Assembly: GCA_902793605.1 (NCBI GenBank)
Contig: CADBEB010000001.1
Location: forward strand, 62,001 to 126,000
Reading direction: 5' to 3'
DNA from: an uncultured Eubacteriales bacterium
GTDB taxonomy: Bacteria; Bacillota; Clostridia; Christensenellales; Aristaeellaceae
DNA: 64,000 nt
In this document: positions 25,937-34,363 of the stretch, piece by piece
Layout: each line of letters starts with the position of its first letter
Numbering within the stretch: position 1 is the first letter of the stretch
Program-made: the position numbers and the translations under genes
The notes under the pieces: generated by a model
What the model saw: only the letters and a program-made list of their open reading frames with translations
Database searches by the model: none
Told to the model about the DNA's origin: nothing

Positions 25937-28807
25937 ATGGACGGGCAGAAAAAGCCGAGAGCCAGAGAAAAAAAGGTTGTCAATGAAGCCATGAACGTGG
26001 AGAAACATGGTGAAGGACTGGGTACCGGTCCGGTCGGCAACATGGGCGGCTATCAGGAACGGAGGGAACAGGAGGCGGCCAGGAAACAGCAAAAAACGAC
26101 CGGAGGCGGGATATCCTTCGGCGGAGCTCATCCGTTCGGAGGACAAGCGCATTCTGGTTCACGTCCGCAGCAGTCGAGTCCCTTCGCACAATCGCGTCCG
26201 TCACAGAGCAATCCATTCGGTCAGCGGCCGCAACAGACAAACCCGTTTGCACAGCAGCGGCCACAGCAGACCAATCCGTTTGCTGCCAGGCCCTCTTCCC
26301 AACAGGGAGGCCGGAAGCAATACAGCAGCGCGGTGAAACAGAACGGCGCCGGCGGCGGACAGCGGGCCGGCGGACAGCGTGCGGTCGGCGGCGGATGCGG
26401 AAAGTATTTGCTGATCATTGTCGCACTGGCTGTCCTGCTGGGCGGAGGGAAGCTGAGCGGACTGTTCGGCGGTGATTCCGGCGATCCCGGCAATATACTG
26501 AACCAGGTAGTTACAAACAGCACCGGGACGACATCCCAGTCTTCCCAGACCGGCAGTTCCCAGGGCAGCGGACTTGGAGACCTGCTCGGCGGCAGCAGCG
26601 GAAGCGGCGGCCTGGGCAACCTGCTGAGCTCTTTCCTCGGTTCCAGCGGTTCCTCCGTCTATGATACCGACGATCTCAGCAGCCTGCTGGGCGGACTGAC
26701 CGGAGGAAGCAGCGGAAGTCCTTTGTCTTCCGGTTCTTCAGGGGCAACAGCATCTCAGTATTTTACTTCTTCCGGCGGAGACAATTCCGCCTCACTGGAT
26801 GAAAGCGTCTCAAAGAAAGCCAGGGATAAGTTCACTACGATCCGCGGGAACAACAAGGATACCGTGACGATCATGGTCTATATGTGCGGCGCAGACCTGG
26901 AAAGCCAGCAGGGGATGGCCACCTCCGACCTGAAGGAGATGGCGAACGCGAAGCTGAGCGACAAGATCAATCTGATCATCTATACCGGCGGCGCCAGGAG
27001 ATGGCGGAACAATGTGGTTTCTGCCAGCAGGAACCAGATCTACCAGATCAGGGACGGCGCCTTCTACTGCCTGAAGGACGACATGGGCAGCGGCAGCATG
27101 ACCAGCCCGGATACACTGGCAACGTTCCTGAATTTCGGGAAAGAGAATTTTCCGGCAGACCGGATGTGCCTGATCTTCTGGGATCACGGCGGCGGATCCG
27201 TGAGCGGGTACGGTTATGACGAGCGGTACGGTCAGGGCCAGACGCTGACGCTTTCCGGGATCAACAAGGCCCTGAAGGCGGCGGATATCAAGTTTGATTT
27301 TATCGGATTTGATACCTGCCTGATGGCAACGGTCGAGAACGGTATCATGCTGAGCCAGTATGCCGACTATATGGTCGCAAGCGAAGAAACAGAACCCGGT
27401 GTAGGCTGGTACTACACGAACTGGCTGAACCAGCTTGGGAAGAACACCAGCACGCCGACGATCAACCTGGGGAAGACGATCGTCGACGACTTTGTTGAAG
27501 TCTGTAACCAGAAATGCCGCGGCCAGGCAACCACGCTGAGCGTGACGGATCTTGCGGAGCTCCAGGCGACTGTCCCGAAGGAACTGAAAGAATTCAGCAT
27601 CGAGACGAACGACCTGATCCAGAACAAGCAATACAAGAAGGTGTCCACAGCCCGAAGCAAAAGCCGGGAGTTCGCCCAGCAAAGCCGGATCGACCAGATC
27701 GACCTGATCCACTTTGCCCGGAACCTGGGTACGGACGAAGGCAAGGATCTGGCCAAGGCCCTGGAAGGCGCAATCAAGTACAACCGTACCGGGGGTGGGA
27801 TTAGCAACGCGTACGGGCTGAGTATCTATTTTCCCTATAAAAGGGCCAACAAGGTTAAGCAGGCGGTGTCCACCTTCCAGGACATCGGGATGGATGAGGA
27901 ATACACCCGTTGCATCCAGGAATTTGCAAGCCTTGAGGTCAGCGGCCAGGTCAGTGCGGGAACGCCGATTTCCAGTTACGGCAGCCATGCAACGGCTTAT
28001 CCCGGCCTGATGGACAGCCTGCTGGGAAGCGGAGGAGGCTACACGACAAGCTATTCCTCCGGGGGACTGAACGAACTGCTGGGCGGTATGTTCGGATCCG
28101 GCAGCGGCGGCGGGAATACCGGCAGTATCCTGGACCTGTTCATGGGCCGGTCCATGAATGCTGAACGCGCGGCGGAATACATCCTGGAGAATCACTTTGA
28201 TGCGAATGCACTGGTCTGGCAGAACGGACGGATCATACTGCCCAAGGATCAATGGGGTATGGTGGAGTCCCTGGTCAGGAATATCTTCCTGGATGACGGA
28301 AGTGGTTTCATCGACCTGGGATGCGATCCGGACTATGAGATCGAAGGCGATGCGCTTGTGAACAGCTTCGACGGCACGAGCCTGTCGATCGACGGCCAGG
28401 CTGTGGCCTATTACTATCTGGGAACCGTGGAAGAGGGAGAACAGTATGTGATCTCCGGATACGTTCCGGCGATCCTGAACGGCGAGCGCGTCGACCTGAT
28501 CCTGAACTTCGACAATGAGCGGCCTCACGGCTATATCGCCGGAGCTCAGAAAGTCTATTCGGACGAGACCGAACAGCAGTCCAAGGGTCTGATCGCGATC
28601 GGTGAGGGAGACGAGGTACAGTTTGTCTGCGACTACTACGACTACGACGGGAACTACAGAGACAGCTACAAGCTCGGCAAGAAGATCACGCTCGGGAAGA
28701 AGATCGATATTTCCAACCGGCCGGTGGAGGACAGGAGCAAATGCAGGGTGACCTATTGCTTCACGGATATTTATCAAAAGCAGTACTGGTCTCCCGTAGC
28801 TCCGTAA
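25937..28807 (+). CDS. Membrane-anchored clostripain-family (C11) cysteine protease
   Basis: A 956-aa protein. The N-terminal 150 residues are Gln/Pro/Gly-rich with a repeated QQTNPFA unit near residues 98-117. One membrane helix lies near residues 153-170, followed by a Gly/Ser-rich linker to about residue 290. The peptidase C11 domain follows with TIMVYMCGADLES, the catalytic His in FWDHGGGS (about residue 417) and Cys in GFDTCLMA (about 461). A second Gly/Ser-rich stretch and an unassigned beta-rich C-terminus complete it. No signal peptide is cleaved by appearance; orientation is probably protease-outside. AGGGAGGG lies 7 nt before this ATG; an ATG at 25934 is the alternative. Confidence 0.85.
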   Translation: MDGQKKPRAREKKVVNEAMNVEKHGEGLGTGPVGNMGGYQERREQEAARKQQKTTGGGISFGGAHPFGGQAHSGSRPQQSSPFAQSRPSQSNPFGQRPQQTNPFAQQRPQQTNPFAARPSSQQGGRKQYSSAVKQNGAGGGQRAGGQRAVGGGCGKYLLIIVALAVLLGGGKLSGLFGGDSGDPGNILNQVVTNSTGTTSQSSQTGSSQGSGLGDLLGGSSGSGGLGNLLSSFLGSSGSSVYDTDDLSSLLGGLTGGSSGSPLSSGSSGATASQYFTSSGGDNSASLDESVSKKARDKFTTIRGNNKDTVTIMVYMCGADLESQQGMATSDLKEMANAKLSDKINLIIYTGGARRWRNNVVSASRNQIYQIRDGAFYCLKDDMGSGSMTSPDTLATFLNFGKENFPADRMCLIFWDHGGGSVSGYGYDERYGQGQTLTLSGINKALKAADIKFDFIGFDTCLMATVENGIMLSQYADYMVASEETEPGVGWYYTNWLNQLGKNTSTPTINLGKTIVDDFVEVCNQKCRGQATTLSVTDLAELQATVPKELKEFSIETNDLIQNKQYKKVSTARSKSREFAQQSRIDQIDLIHFARNLGTDEGKDLAKALEGAIKYNRTGGGISNAYGLSIYFPYKRANKVKQAVSTFQDIGMDEEYTRCIQEFASLEVSGQVSAGTPISSYGSHATAYPGLMDSLLGSGGGYTTSYSSGGLNELLGGMFGSGSGGGNTGSILDLFMGRSMNAERAAEYILENHFDANALVWQNGRIILPKDQWGMVESLVRNIFLDDGSGFIDLGCDPDYEIEGDALVNSFDGTSLSIDGQAVAYYYLGTVEEGEQYVISGYVPAILNGERVDLILNFDNERPHGYIAGAQKVYSDETEQQSKGLIAIGEGDEVQFVCDYYDYDGNYRDSYKLGKKITLGKKIDISNRPVEDRSKCRVTYCFTDIYQKQYWSPVAP

Positions 28808-28809
28808 CT

Positions 28810-28875
28810 CGGGGGCGTTTTCGCAAGGAAACGCACGCGCACCGCGTGCATCAGCACCTCCTTAGACTCCTTCGG
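28810..28875 (+). repeat. Intergenic hairpin repeat, copy E (long form)
   Basis: Contains GCGTTT/AAACGC and the palindrome GCACGCG-CAC-CGCGTGC, then CAGCACCTCCTTAGACTCC and CTTCGG. It shares about 30 of its first 35 positions with copy F. It lies between the clostripain-like gene and the radical SAM gene. Confidence 0.6.
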
Positions 28876-28904
28876 CTGAAATTGAGATATTTAAAGGGTT
28901 TATT

Positions 28905-30764
28905 ATGGATTTGAATGAACGATTTGAACGGGCGCTGGAGAAGGTCCAGAAGGCGCCGCGGTATACCGGCGGAGAGATGAATACGACGGTGAAGGAATGG
29001 GACAGATGTCCGCTTCATTTCGGGTTCTGTTTTCCGGACACCTATGAGATCGGGATGAGCCATCTCGGCCTGAAGATCCTGTACGGACTGATCAACCGGG
29101 AAAGCTGGAGCCTGTGCGAGCGCTTCTTCATGCCGTGGACTGATATGATCGCTCTGATGAAGGAAGAGGAGCTGCCTCTCCTGTCCATGGAAAGCAGGCG
29201 TCCGATGAATGCATTCGATGTCGTCGGCTTTACGCTTCAGTATGAGATGAGCTACAGCAATATCCTGGCGATGCTGGAGATGGGCGGGATCCCGCTCGAG
29301 AGCAGGGACCGGGGAGAAAACGACCCGATCGTCGTGGCCGGCGGCCCCTGCGCCTTCAATCCCGAACCGCTGGCGGATTTTATCGACGCGTTCATGATCG
29401 GTGACGGCGAGGATGTCATGACCGAACTGAACCGGGTGATCCTGGAGCGGAAGGAAAAAGGCCTGAGCCGTGAAGAGTGCCTGAAGAACCTGGCGAAGCT
29501 GGAAGGCGTATATGTACCTTCTCTTTACCAGGTGACCTATCATGAAGACGGGACGATCGCATCCGTGAAACCGACCTGTCCGGAAGCTCCGGCTTCAGTG
29601 AAAAAACGCGTTGTTACAGACCTGAACCACACCTATTATCCCGAGGAGTTCCCGGTGCCTTATACCGAGGTGGTCTTTGACCGGATCATGCTGGAGATCA
29701 TGCGCGGATGCACACGGGGATGCCGGTTCTGCCAGGCGGGGATCCTGTACCGTCCCGTGAGGGAACGCAGTCTGGAGAAACTGATTGACCTTGCTGAAAA
29801 ACTGCAGGCCTCCACCGGCTATGAGGAGATCAGCCTGAGCAGCCTGTCGAGCGGTGACTACAGCTGCCTGCCGGAACTGATCCGGGAGCTGATGAGGCGC
29901 ATGAAGGAAAAGCGCGTGTCGATCTCCCTGCCGAGCCTTCGTATCGACAGCGTGCTGAAGGAAAGCCTTGAAGAAACACAGCAGGTCCGGAAAACGAGCC
30001 TGACCTTTGCCCCGGAAGCAGGAACCCAGCGGATGCGGGACGTGATCAACAAGGGCGTGACGGAGGAGGACCTGCTGGAAAAGGTGAGGGATGCTTTCGA
30101 AGGCGGATGGAGCAGCGTGAAGCTGTATTTCATGTCCGGCCTGCCGACGGAAACCACGGAGGATCTGGACGGGATCGCCGACCTGGCCAGAAAGGTGGTC
30201 GCAGAGTATTTTAATGTCCCAAAGCCGCAGCGCGCCAAAGGTTTGCGGGTGACGGTCAGCACAAGCGTATTTGTACCGAAACCCTTTACTCCTTTCCAGT
30301 GGGCAGCCCAGGATACGATTGAAACGGTGCTGAAAAAACAGGAGCACCTGAAGCAGGTTCTCAACATCAGGGGCGTGACCTTCCACTGGCATGAGCCGTA
30401 TGTCAGCTTCCTGGAAGCCTGCTTTGCGAGAGGCGACCGCCGGATAGGAGCCGTCCTGAAAAAAGCCTATGAAATGGGCTGTATCCTGGACGGTTGGAAC
30501 GAGACGTTCCGGTTTGACAAGTGGATGGACGCATTCCGGGAATGCGGACTGGACCCGGCTTTTTATGCGAATCGGGAACGGACGAAGGACGAGCTGCTGC
30601 CATGGGATCATATCGACAGCGGCGTGACAAAGCAGTTCCTCTGGCATGAGAAGGAAAAGAGCGACCGGACCGAAACCACAAAGGACTGTCGGAAGGGCTG
30701 CAACGGATGCGGCCTGCAGCGCTGGAAGGGAGTGTGCGCCTATGCGAATGCTGGCAGTGTTTGA
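28905..30764 (+). CDS. B12-binding-type radical SAM protein (TIGR03960 family)
   Basis: A 619-aa radical SAM protein with an N-terminal B12-binding-like domain (FPDTYEIGMSHLGLKILY) and the CTRGCRFCQAG iron-sulfur motif. C-terminal cysteines lie in KDCRKGCNGCGLQ, which may form another metal site. In many Clostridia it is followed by the TIGR03936 protein and RNase G, exactly as here. The reaction is not established; a link to RNA or ribosome modification is only suggested by its neighbours. It overlaps the next gene by 23 nt. Confidence 0.9.
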   Translation: MDLNERFERALEKVQKAPRYTGGEMNTTVKEWDRCPLHFGFCFPDTYEIGMSHLGLKILYGLINRESWSLCERFFMPWTDMIALMKEEELPLLSMESRRPMNAFDVVGFTLQYEMSYSNILAMLEMGGIPLESRDRGENDPIVVAGGPCAFNPEPLADFIDAFMIGDGEDVMTELNRVILERKEKGLSREECLKNLAKLEGVYVPSLYQVTYHEDGTIASVKPTCPEAPASVKKRVVTDLNHTYYPEEFPVPYTEVVFDRIMLEIMRGCTRGCRFCQAGILYRPVRERSLEKLIDLAEKLQASTGYEEISLSSLSSGDYSCLPELIRELMRRMKEKRVSISLPSLRIDSVLKESLEETQQVRKTSLTFAPEAGTQRMRDVINKGVTEEDLLEKVRDAFEGGWSSVKLYFMSGLPTETTEDLDGIADLARKVVAEYFNVPKPQRAKGLRVTVSTSVFVPKPFTPFQWAAQDTIETVLKKQEHLKQVLNIRGVTFHWHEPYVSFLEACFARGDRRIGAVLKKAYEMGCILDGWNETFRFDKWMDAFRECGLDPAFYANRERTKDELLPWDHIDSGVTKQFLWHEKEKSDRTETTKDCRKGCNGCGLQRWKGVCAYANAGSV

Positions 30765-31416
30765 AAAAGGTGAGCGGATCCGGCATATCGGACATCTGGA
30801 TATCCAGCGCAGCGTCCAGCGGGGACTGCGAAGAAGCGGACTGCCGGTGGCATACTCCAACGGGTTCAATCCCCATATCCTGGTTACCTTTGCCAGCGCC
30901 CTGAGCACGGGCGCCTGCGGGAAGCGGGAGATCATGGATGTAACGATGGAAGAGGATGTAAGCGAACAGGAGTTCATGGAAAAGATGAACCGGGCAATGC
31001 CGCCGGAGATGCAGCTGTCTGAAGCGCGGGCTGTGGACAGGAAGCATTCATCCCTGCCGCCGATGCTCCGGGCAGCACGATATGACCTGCTGATCCGCGA
31101 GGAGAAGTATGCAGCCAGGCTGATCGATGCCATCCCTTCCATGATGGCGCGGGAAACGATCCCTGCGATGCGGAAGACAAAGACCGCGCTGAAGGAATGC
31201 GATATCAAACCGCTGATCTTTGAACTGAACGGAGAAGGGAAACATCTGTATGCCACGCTGGTCCTGACGGAACGGGAATCCTGCAAGCCGGGCATGCTGA
31301 TGGAAGCACTGTGCCGGGAGGCGAACATCACGGAGGAGGTTCGCGTGCTTATCACACGGGAAGCGCTTCTGGGTGAAAATGAGGAAGGGAAACTGGTACC
31401 GCTGGAGACATTATGA
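30742..31416 (+). CDS. TIGR03936 radical SAM-associated protein (DUF2344)
   Basis: A 224-aa partner of the preceding radical SAM gene. The N-terminus (MLAVFEKGERIRHIGHLD and YSNGFNPHI) matches the DUF2344 family, which lacks a cluster-binding motif itself. The start at 30742 lies inside the previous gene; longer forms reach further back but lose similarity. Its stop overlaps the RNase G start. Function unknown. Confidence 0.88.
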   Translation: MRMLAVFEKGERIRHIGHLDIQRSVQRGLRRSGLPVAYSNGFNPHILVTFASALSTGACGKREIMDVTMEEDVSEQEFMEKMNRAMPPEMQLSEARAVDRKHSSLPPMLRAARYDLLIREEKYAARLIDAIPSMMARETIPAMRKTKTALKECDIKPLIFELNGEGKHLYATLVLTERESCKPGMLMEALCREANITEEVRVLITREALLGENEEGKLVPLETL

Positions 31417-32438
31417 AGAGAGTGATACTGAACGGGCCGGATTTCTGTGCGGTGACGGAGGACGGACGGCTGACGGAGTATATTCCGCGGGATCCGAAGG
31501 AAAAGAGCGGCGATATCCTGCTGGGCAGGATTGACCGGATGATGCCCGGGATGAACTGTGCTTTTGTTGATATCGGCCGAAGGAAGAACGGTTTCATGCC
31601 GCTGGAAGAGAACGGAAAGACCTTCCTGGAAGGCAGGCCAAAGTCCGGGGAAACGCTCATCCTCCAGGTTCGCAGGGAAGAAACGGGGGAGAAAGGCGCT
31701 TTTCTGACAAGGGATATTACCCTGGCCGGGACCTGTGTGATCCTGATGCCGAAGAACCGGTATATCGGTGTCAGCAGCCGGATCGCAGAGGAAGAACAAC
31801 GTGAAAGACTGAAACAGCTGGGGCGGGAGATCGCCGGAGACCGTTTCGGACTCGTTCTGCGACATTCTTCCGTTACGACAATGGAAAGCGAAATCCGGAA
31901 CGAGGCGGAAGCACTCTGGTCTGAATGGAAGAAGATCGCTTCAAAAGCGTCGGAAAGCAGTCAGCCGGGGACGGTACTGCGGGCCAACGGAGTAATGGAC
32001 TCGCTGAAGAACGATTACAGCGGGCGGGGAATCGATGAGATCAGGGATGCAGACGAATTGCCCCCGGACCTGAAACGCCAGCTTGCTGCTGCCGAAGGAA
32101 GGACTGTTCGGCTCGCACATGGCGGCAACATTGTGATTGACCGTTGCGAGGCGATGACTGTGATCGATGTGAACACAGCGTCCGCTGTTTCCTCCGGCGA
32201 TAAGGAAAGAACGATCCTGGAAACGAACCTCGAAGCCTGTGAAGAGATTGCGATCCAGGTCCGGGTCAGAGACCTTGCCGGAATCATCGTGATTGATTTT
32301 ATCGATATGGAAGCGGAAACGGACCAAAGTCTGGTTTGTAACCGCCTGAAGGAATGCTTTGAGAATGACCGGATTAAAACAGTGATCCACGGATGGACAC
32401 AATTGGGCCTTATGGAAATGACGAGAAAACGGAGATAG
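31413..32438 (+). CDS. rng: Ribonuclease G/E family, short form
   Basis: A 341-aa endoribonuclease with an N-terminal S1-like RNA-binding domain (GDILLGRIDRMMPGMNCAFVD, FMPLEE) and the DNase I-like catalytic core with VIDVNTA and IIVIDFIDME, which contain the two metal aspartates. It ends right after LGLMEMTRKRR, so the zinc-link CPxC motif and the C-terminal domain of typical RNase G (about 490 aa) are absent. The stop is real in this frame. Such short forms occur in Clostridia; whether they still form tetramers is unclear. Confidence 0.9.
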   Translation: MKRVILNGPDFCAVTEDGRLTEYIPRDPKEKSGDILLGRIDRMMPGMNCAFVDIGRRKNGFMPLEENGKTFLEGRPKSGETLILQVRREETGEKGAFLTRDITLAGTCVILMPKNRYIGVSSRIAEEEQRERLKQLGREIAGDRFGLVLRHSSVTTMESEIRNEAEALWSEWKKIASKASESSQPGTVLRANGVMDSLKNDYSGRGIDEIRDADELPPDLKRQLAAAEGRTVRLAHGGNIVIDRCEAMTVIDVNTASAVSSGDKERTILETNLEACEEIAIQVRVRDLAGIIVIDFIDMEAETDQSLVCNRLKECFENDRIKTVIHGWTQLGLMEMTRKRR

Positions 32439-32439
32439 A

Positions 32440-32501
32440 GGGCATTTCGCGGCTGAGGCCGCGACCAAATGGCCTTCCGATCGCCCTGTGGAAACCTTCG
32501 G
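32440..32501 (+). repeat. Intergenic hairpin repeat, copy C
   Basis: Hairpin 1 is CGCGGC-TGAG-GCCGCG; then ACCA, GGCCTTCCGATCGCCC and TGGAAACCTTCGG. It shares exact 12-13-mers with copies A and D and hairpin 1 geometry with B, although the stem bases differ, so pairing is kept while sequence changes. Lies between rng and miaB. Confidence 0.65.
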
Positions 32502-32533
32502 CCGGAAATCCAACAGATTTGGGAGAATGATTG

Positions 32534-33934
32534 ATGTCAAGAAACGAAATCATAGTGAGTACGGAGGAGATGGAGCGGCAGCAGACGTTTGCTGAAATGG
32601 TCCGCGCCTTGCCGCATCGGCCGAAAAGCTATCATGTGGTGACTTACGGCTGCCAGATGAACGCGCATGATTCCGAAAAGATCGCGGGCATGCTGGAATC
32701 GATGGGAATGGCCTCCGCGCCGCAACGGGAAGAGGCTGACTTTGTGATCTTCAACACCTGTTGTGTACGTGAAAACGCAGAGCGCAGGGCGCTGGGCAAT
32801 GTGACATGGCTGAAGGAAGTCCGGAAACAGAAGCCGGAACTGCTGATTGCCGTATGCGGCTGCATGATCCAGGAACCGGGAATGGCTGACAGGATCCTGA
32901 AGCAGTACAAATTCATCGACCTTGCATTCGGGACCGCGAACCTGCATAAGCTGCCGGAGATGATGTATGAGCTGCTGAACGGCGGAAACCGGGTCGTCCG
33001 GGTAGAGGAGAAGGACGTGATCCCGGAAGGCCTGCCGGTCAGGCGGCTCCGGCACGACGCGGCCTATGTGACGATCATGTACGGCTGTGACAATTTCTGC
33101 AGCTATTGTATCGTGCCATATGTCCGCGGACGGGAACGCAGCCGGGATCCCGAAGAAATCATCCGGGAAGCAGAAGGACTGCTGGAATCCGGCGTGAAGG
33201 AGATCATGCTTCTCGGCCAGAATGTGAACAGTTACGGAAAAGGACTGCCCGGCGATGTTTCCTTCGCAAAACTGCTGAAACGACTGGATGATACAGGAAT
33301 CCCGAGGATCCGGTTCATGACCAGCCATCCGAAGGACCTGTGCGACGAGCTGATCGACGTGATGGCAAGCGGAAAGCATATTCTGCCGCAGTTTCACCTG
33401 CCGGTACAAAGCGGAAACGACGAGATTCTCCGGCTGATGAACCGCCATTATACCCGCGGGCAGTATCTTGACCGGGTGAGAAAACTTCGGGAAGCGATCC
33501 CCGGGATCGGGCTGAGTACCGATATCATCGTCGGATTTCCGGGTGAAACGGAAGCGCAGTTTGAGGATACGATGAGCCTGGTGGACGAAGTGCGGTATGA
33601 CAGCGCGTTTACCTTCATCTACAGCGCGCGGACGGGAACCCGCGCCGCGGAAATGCCCGGAAGGATTCCGGAAGAGGAAGCGACAGAACGGATCAAACGG
33701 CTGATCGACCTGCAGGAGTCTCTGCAGCAGGACACGATGAAACGATTTGTCGGCACAGAGGAAGAGATCCTGGTGGAAGGCCTCAGCCGCAGGAGCGAAC
33801 AGGCCGTTTCCGGAAAAGGAAAGCACGGGATTTCCATCTCGGTGGCGGGGAGCGAGAAGGATATCGGAACGATCCTGAAATGCCGGGTGACCGGACTGAA
33901 AAACAATACCCTGATGGGAGTGAGAGAAGCATGA
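32534..33934 (+). CDS. miaB: MiaB, tRNA ms2i6A37 methylthiotransferase
   Basis: Adds the methylthio group to i6A37 of tRNA, downstream of MiaA (encoded at 38.9 kb). The 466-aa protein has the N-terminal cluster cysteines in TYGCQMN, NTCCVRE and CGCM, the radical SAM motif CDNFCSYC, and a C-terminal TRAM domain. The ATG at 32534 follows GGGAGA. It overlaps the YlbF-family gene by 4 nt. Confidence 0.95.
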   Translation: MSRNEIIVSTEEMERQQTFAEMVRALPHRPKSYHVVTYGCQMNAHDSEKIAGMLESMGMASAPQREEADFVIFNTCCVRENAERRALGNVTWLKEVRKQKPELLIAVCGCMIQEPGMADRILKQYKFIDLAFGTANLHKLPEMMYELLNGGNRVVRVEEKDVIPEGLPVRRLRHDAAYVTIMYGCDNFCSYCIVPYVRGRERSRDPEEIIREAEGLLESGVKEIMLLGQNVNSYGKGLPGDVSFAKLLKRLDDTGIPRIRFMTSHPKDLCDELIDVMASGKHILPQFHLPVQSGNDEILRLMNRHYTRGQYLDRVRKLREAIPGIGLSTDIIVGFPGETEAQFEDTMSLVDEVRYDSAFTFIYSARTGTRAAEMPGRIPEEEATERIKRLIDLQESLQQDTMKRFVGTEEEILVEGLSRRSEQAVSGKGKHGISISVAGSEKDIGTILKCRVTGLKNNTLMGVREA

Positions 33935-34338
33935 GAGAAGTTATGAACAAAGCGCAGGAACTGGCTGAGGCGATCCTGGACAGCGAATGCTACAGGGAAA
34001 TGAAAAAGACGGAAGCGGAAATGCGGCGGGATCCGGATGCGGCAGCCGTGCTCGGAGAAATGATCGAAAAACGGAACCGCGTGGAGGAAATCCTGGCTTC
34101 TTCCGATATGGATCCAAACGAACTGGCCGAAGCCAGCCGGGAGATGGAAGAGGCTGAAAAGCGCATGAATGAAAACAGGAAGATCATTGAGCTGAAGGAG
34201 AAACGCAAAGACTTCCAGACGATGATGGACAACGTCAACAAGATCCTCCGCCTCGTCATCACGGGAGAAGTGGAGGACGATAGCCGGGGGACTGTTGCCT
34301 GCAGCGGAGACTGCACCGCCTGCGGCGGATGCCACTGA
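33931..34338 (+). CDS. YlbF/RicF-family protein with C-terminal cysteine cluster
   Basis: A 135-aa helical protein of the YlbF/YmcA family. In Bacillus these proteins form the RicAFT complex with iron-sulfur clusters that assists RNase Y. The C-terminus ends CSGDCTACGGCH, with cysteines spaced C-x3-C-x2-C-x2-C, which could hold an iron-sulfur cluster. The start at 33931 overlaps the miaB stop (ATGA). It lies between miaB and mutS; a ricT-like partner is not visible. Confidence 0.85.
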   Translation: MREVMNKAQELAEAILDSECYREMKKTEAEMRRDPDAAAVLGEMIEKRNRVEEILASSDMDPNELAEASREMEEAEKRMNENRKIIELKEKRKDFQTMMDNVNKILRLVITGEVEDDSRGTVACSGDCTACGGCH

Positions 34339-34363
34339 ACGATTTACTGAACGAGGAGATAAC

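Noticed and set aside
26100..26720. Short-period repeats that might look like a CRISPR or tandem DNA array
   Set aside because: They are in-frame codon repeats for Gln/Pro and Gly/Ser-rich linkers of the clostripain-like protein; no constant repeat with unique spacers.
29595..31865. Antisense open frame of 756 codons opposite the radical SAM and RNase G genes
   Set aside because: Covers three clear genes on the other strand and shows no domain; a by-product of codon bias.
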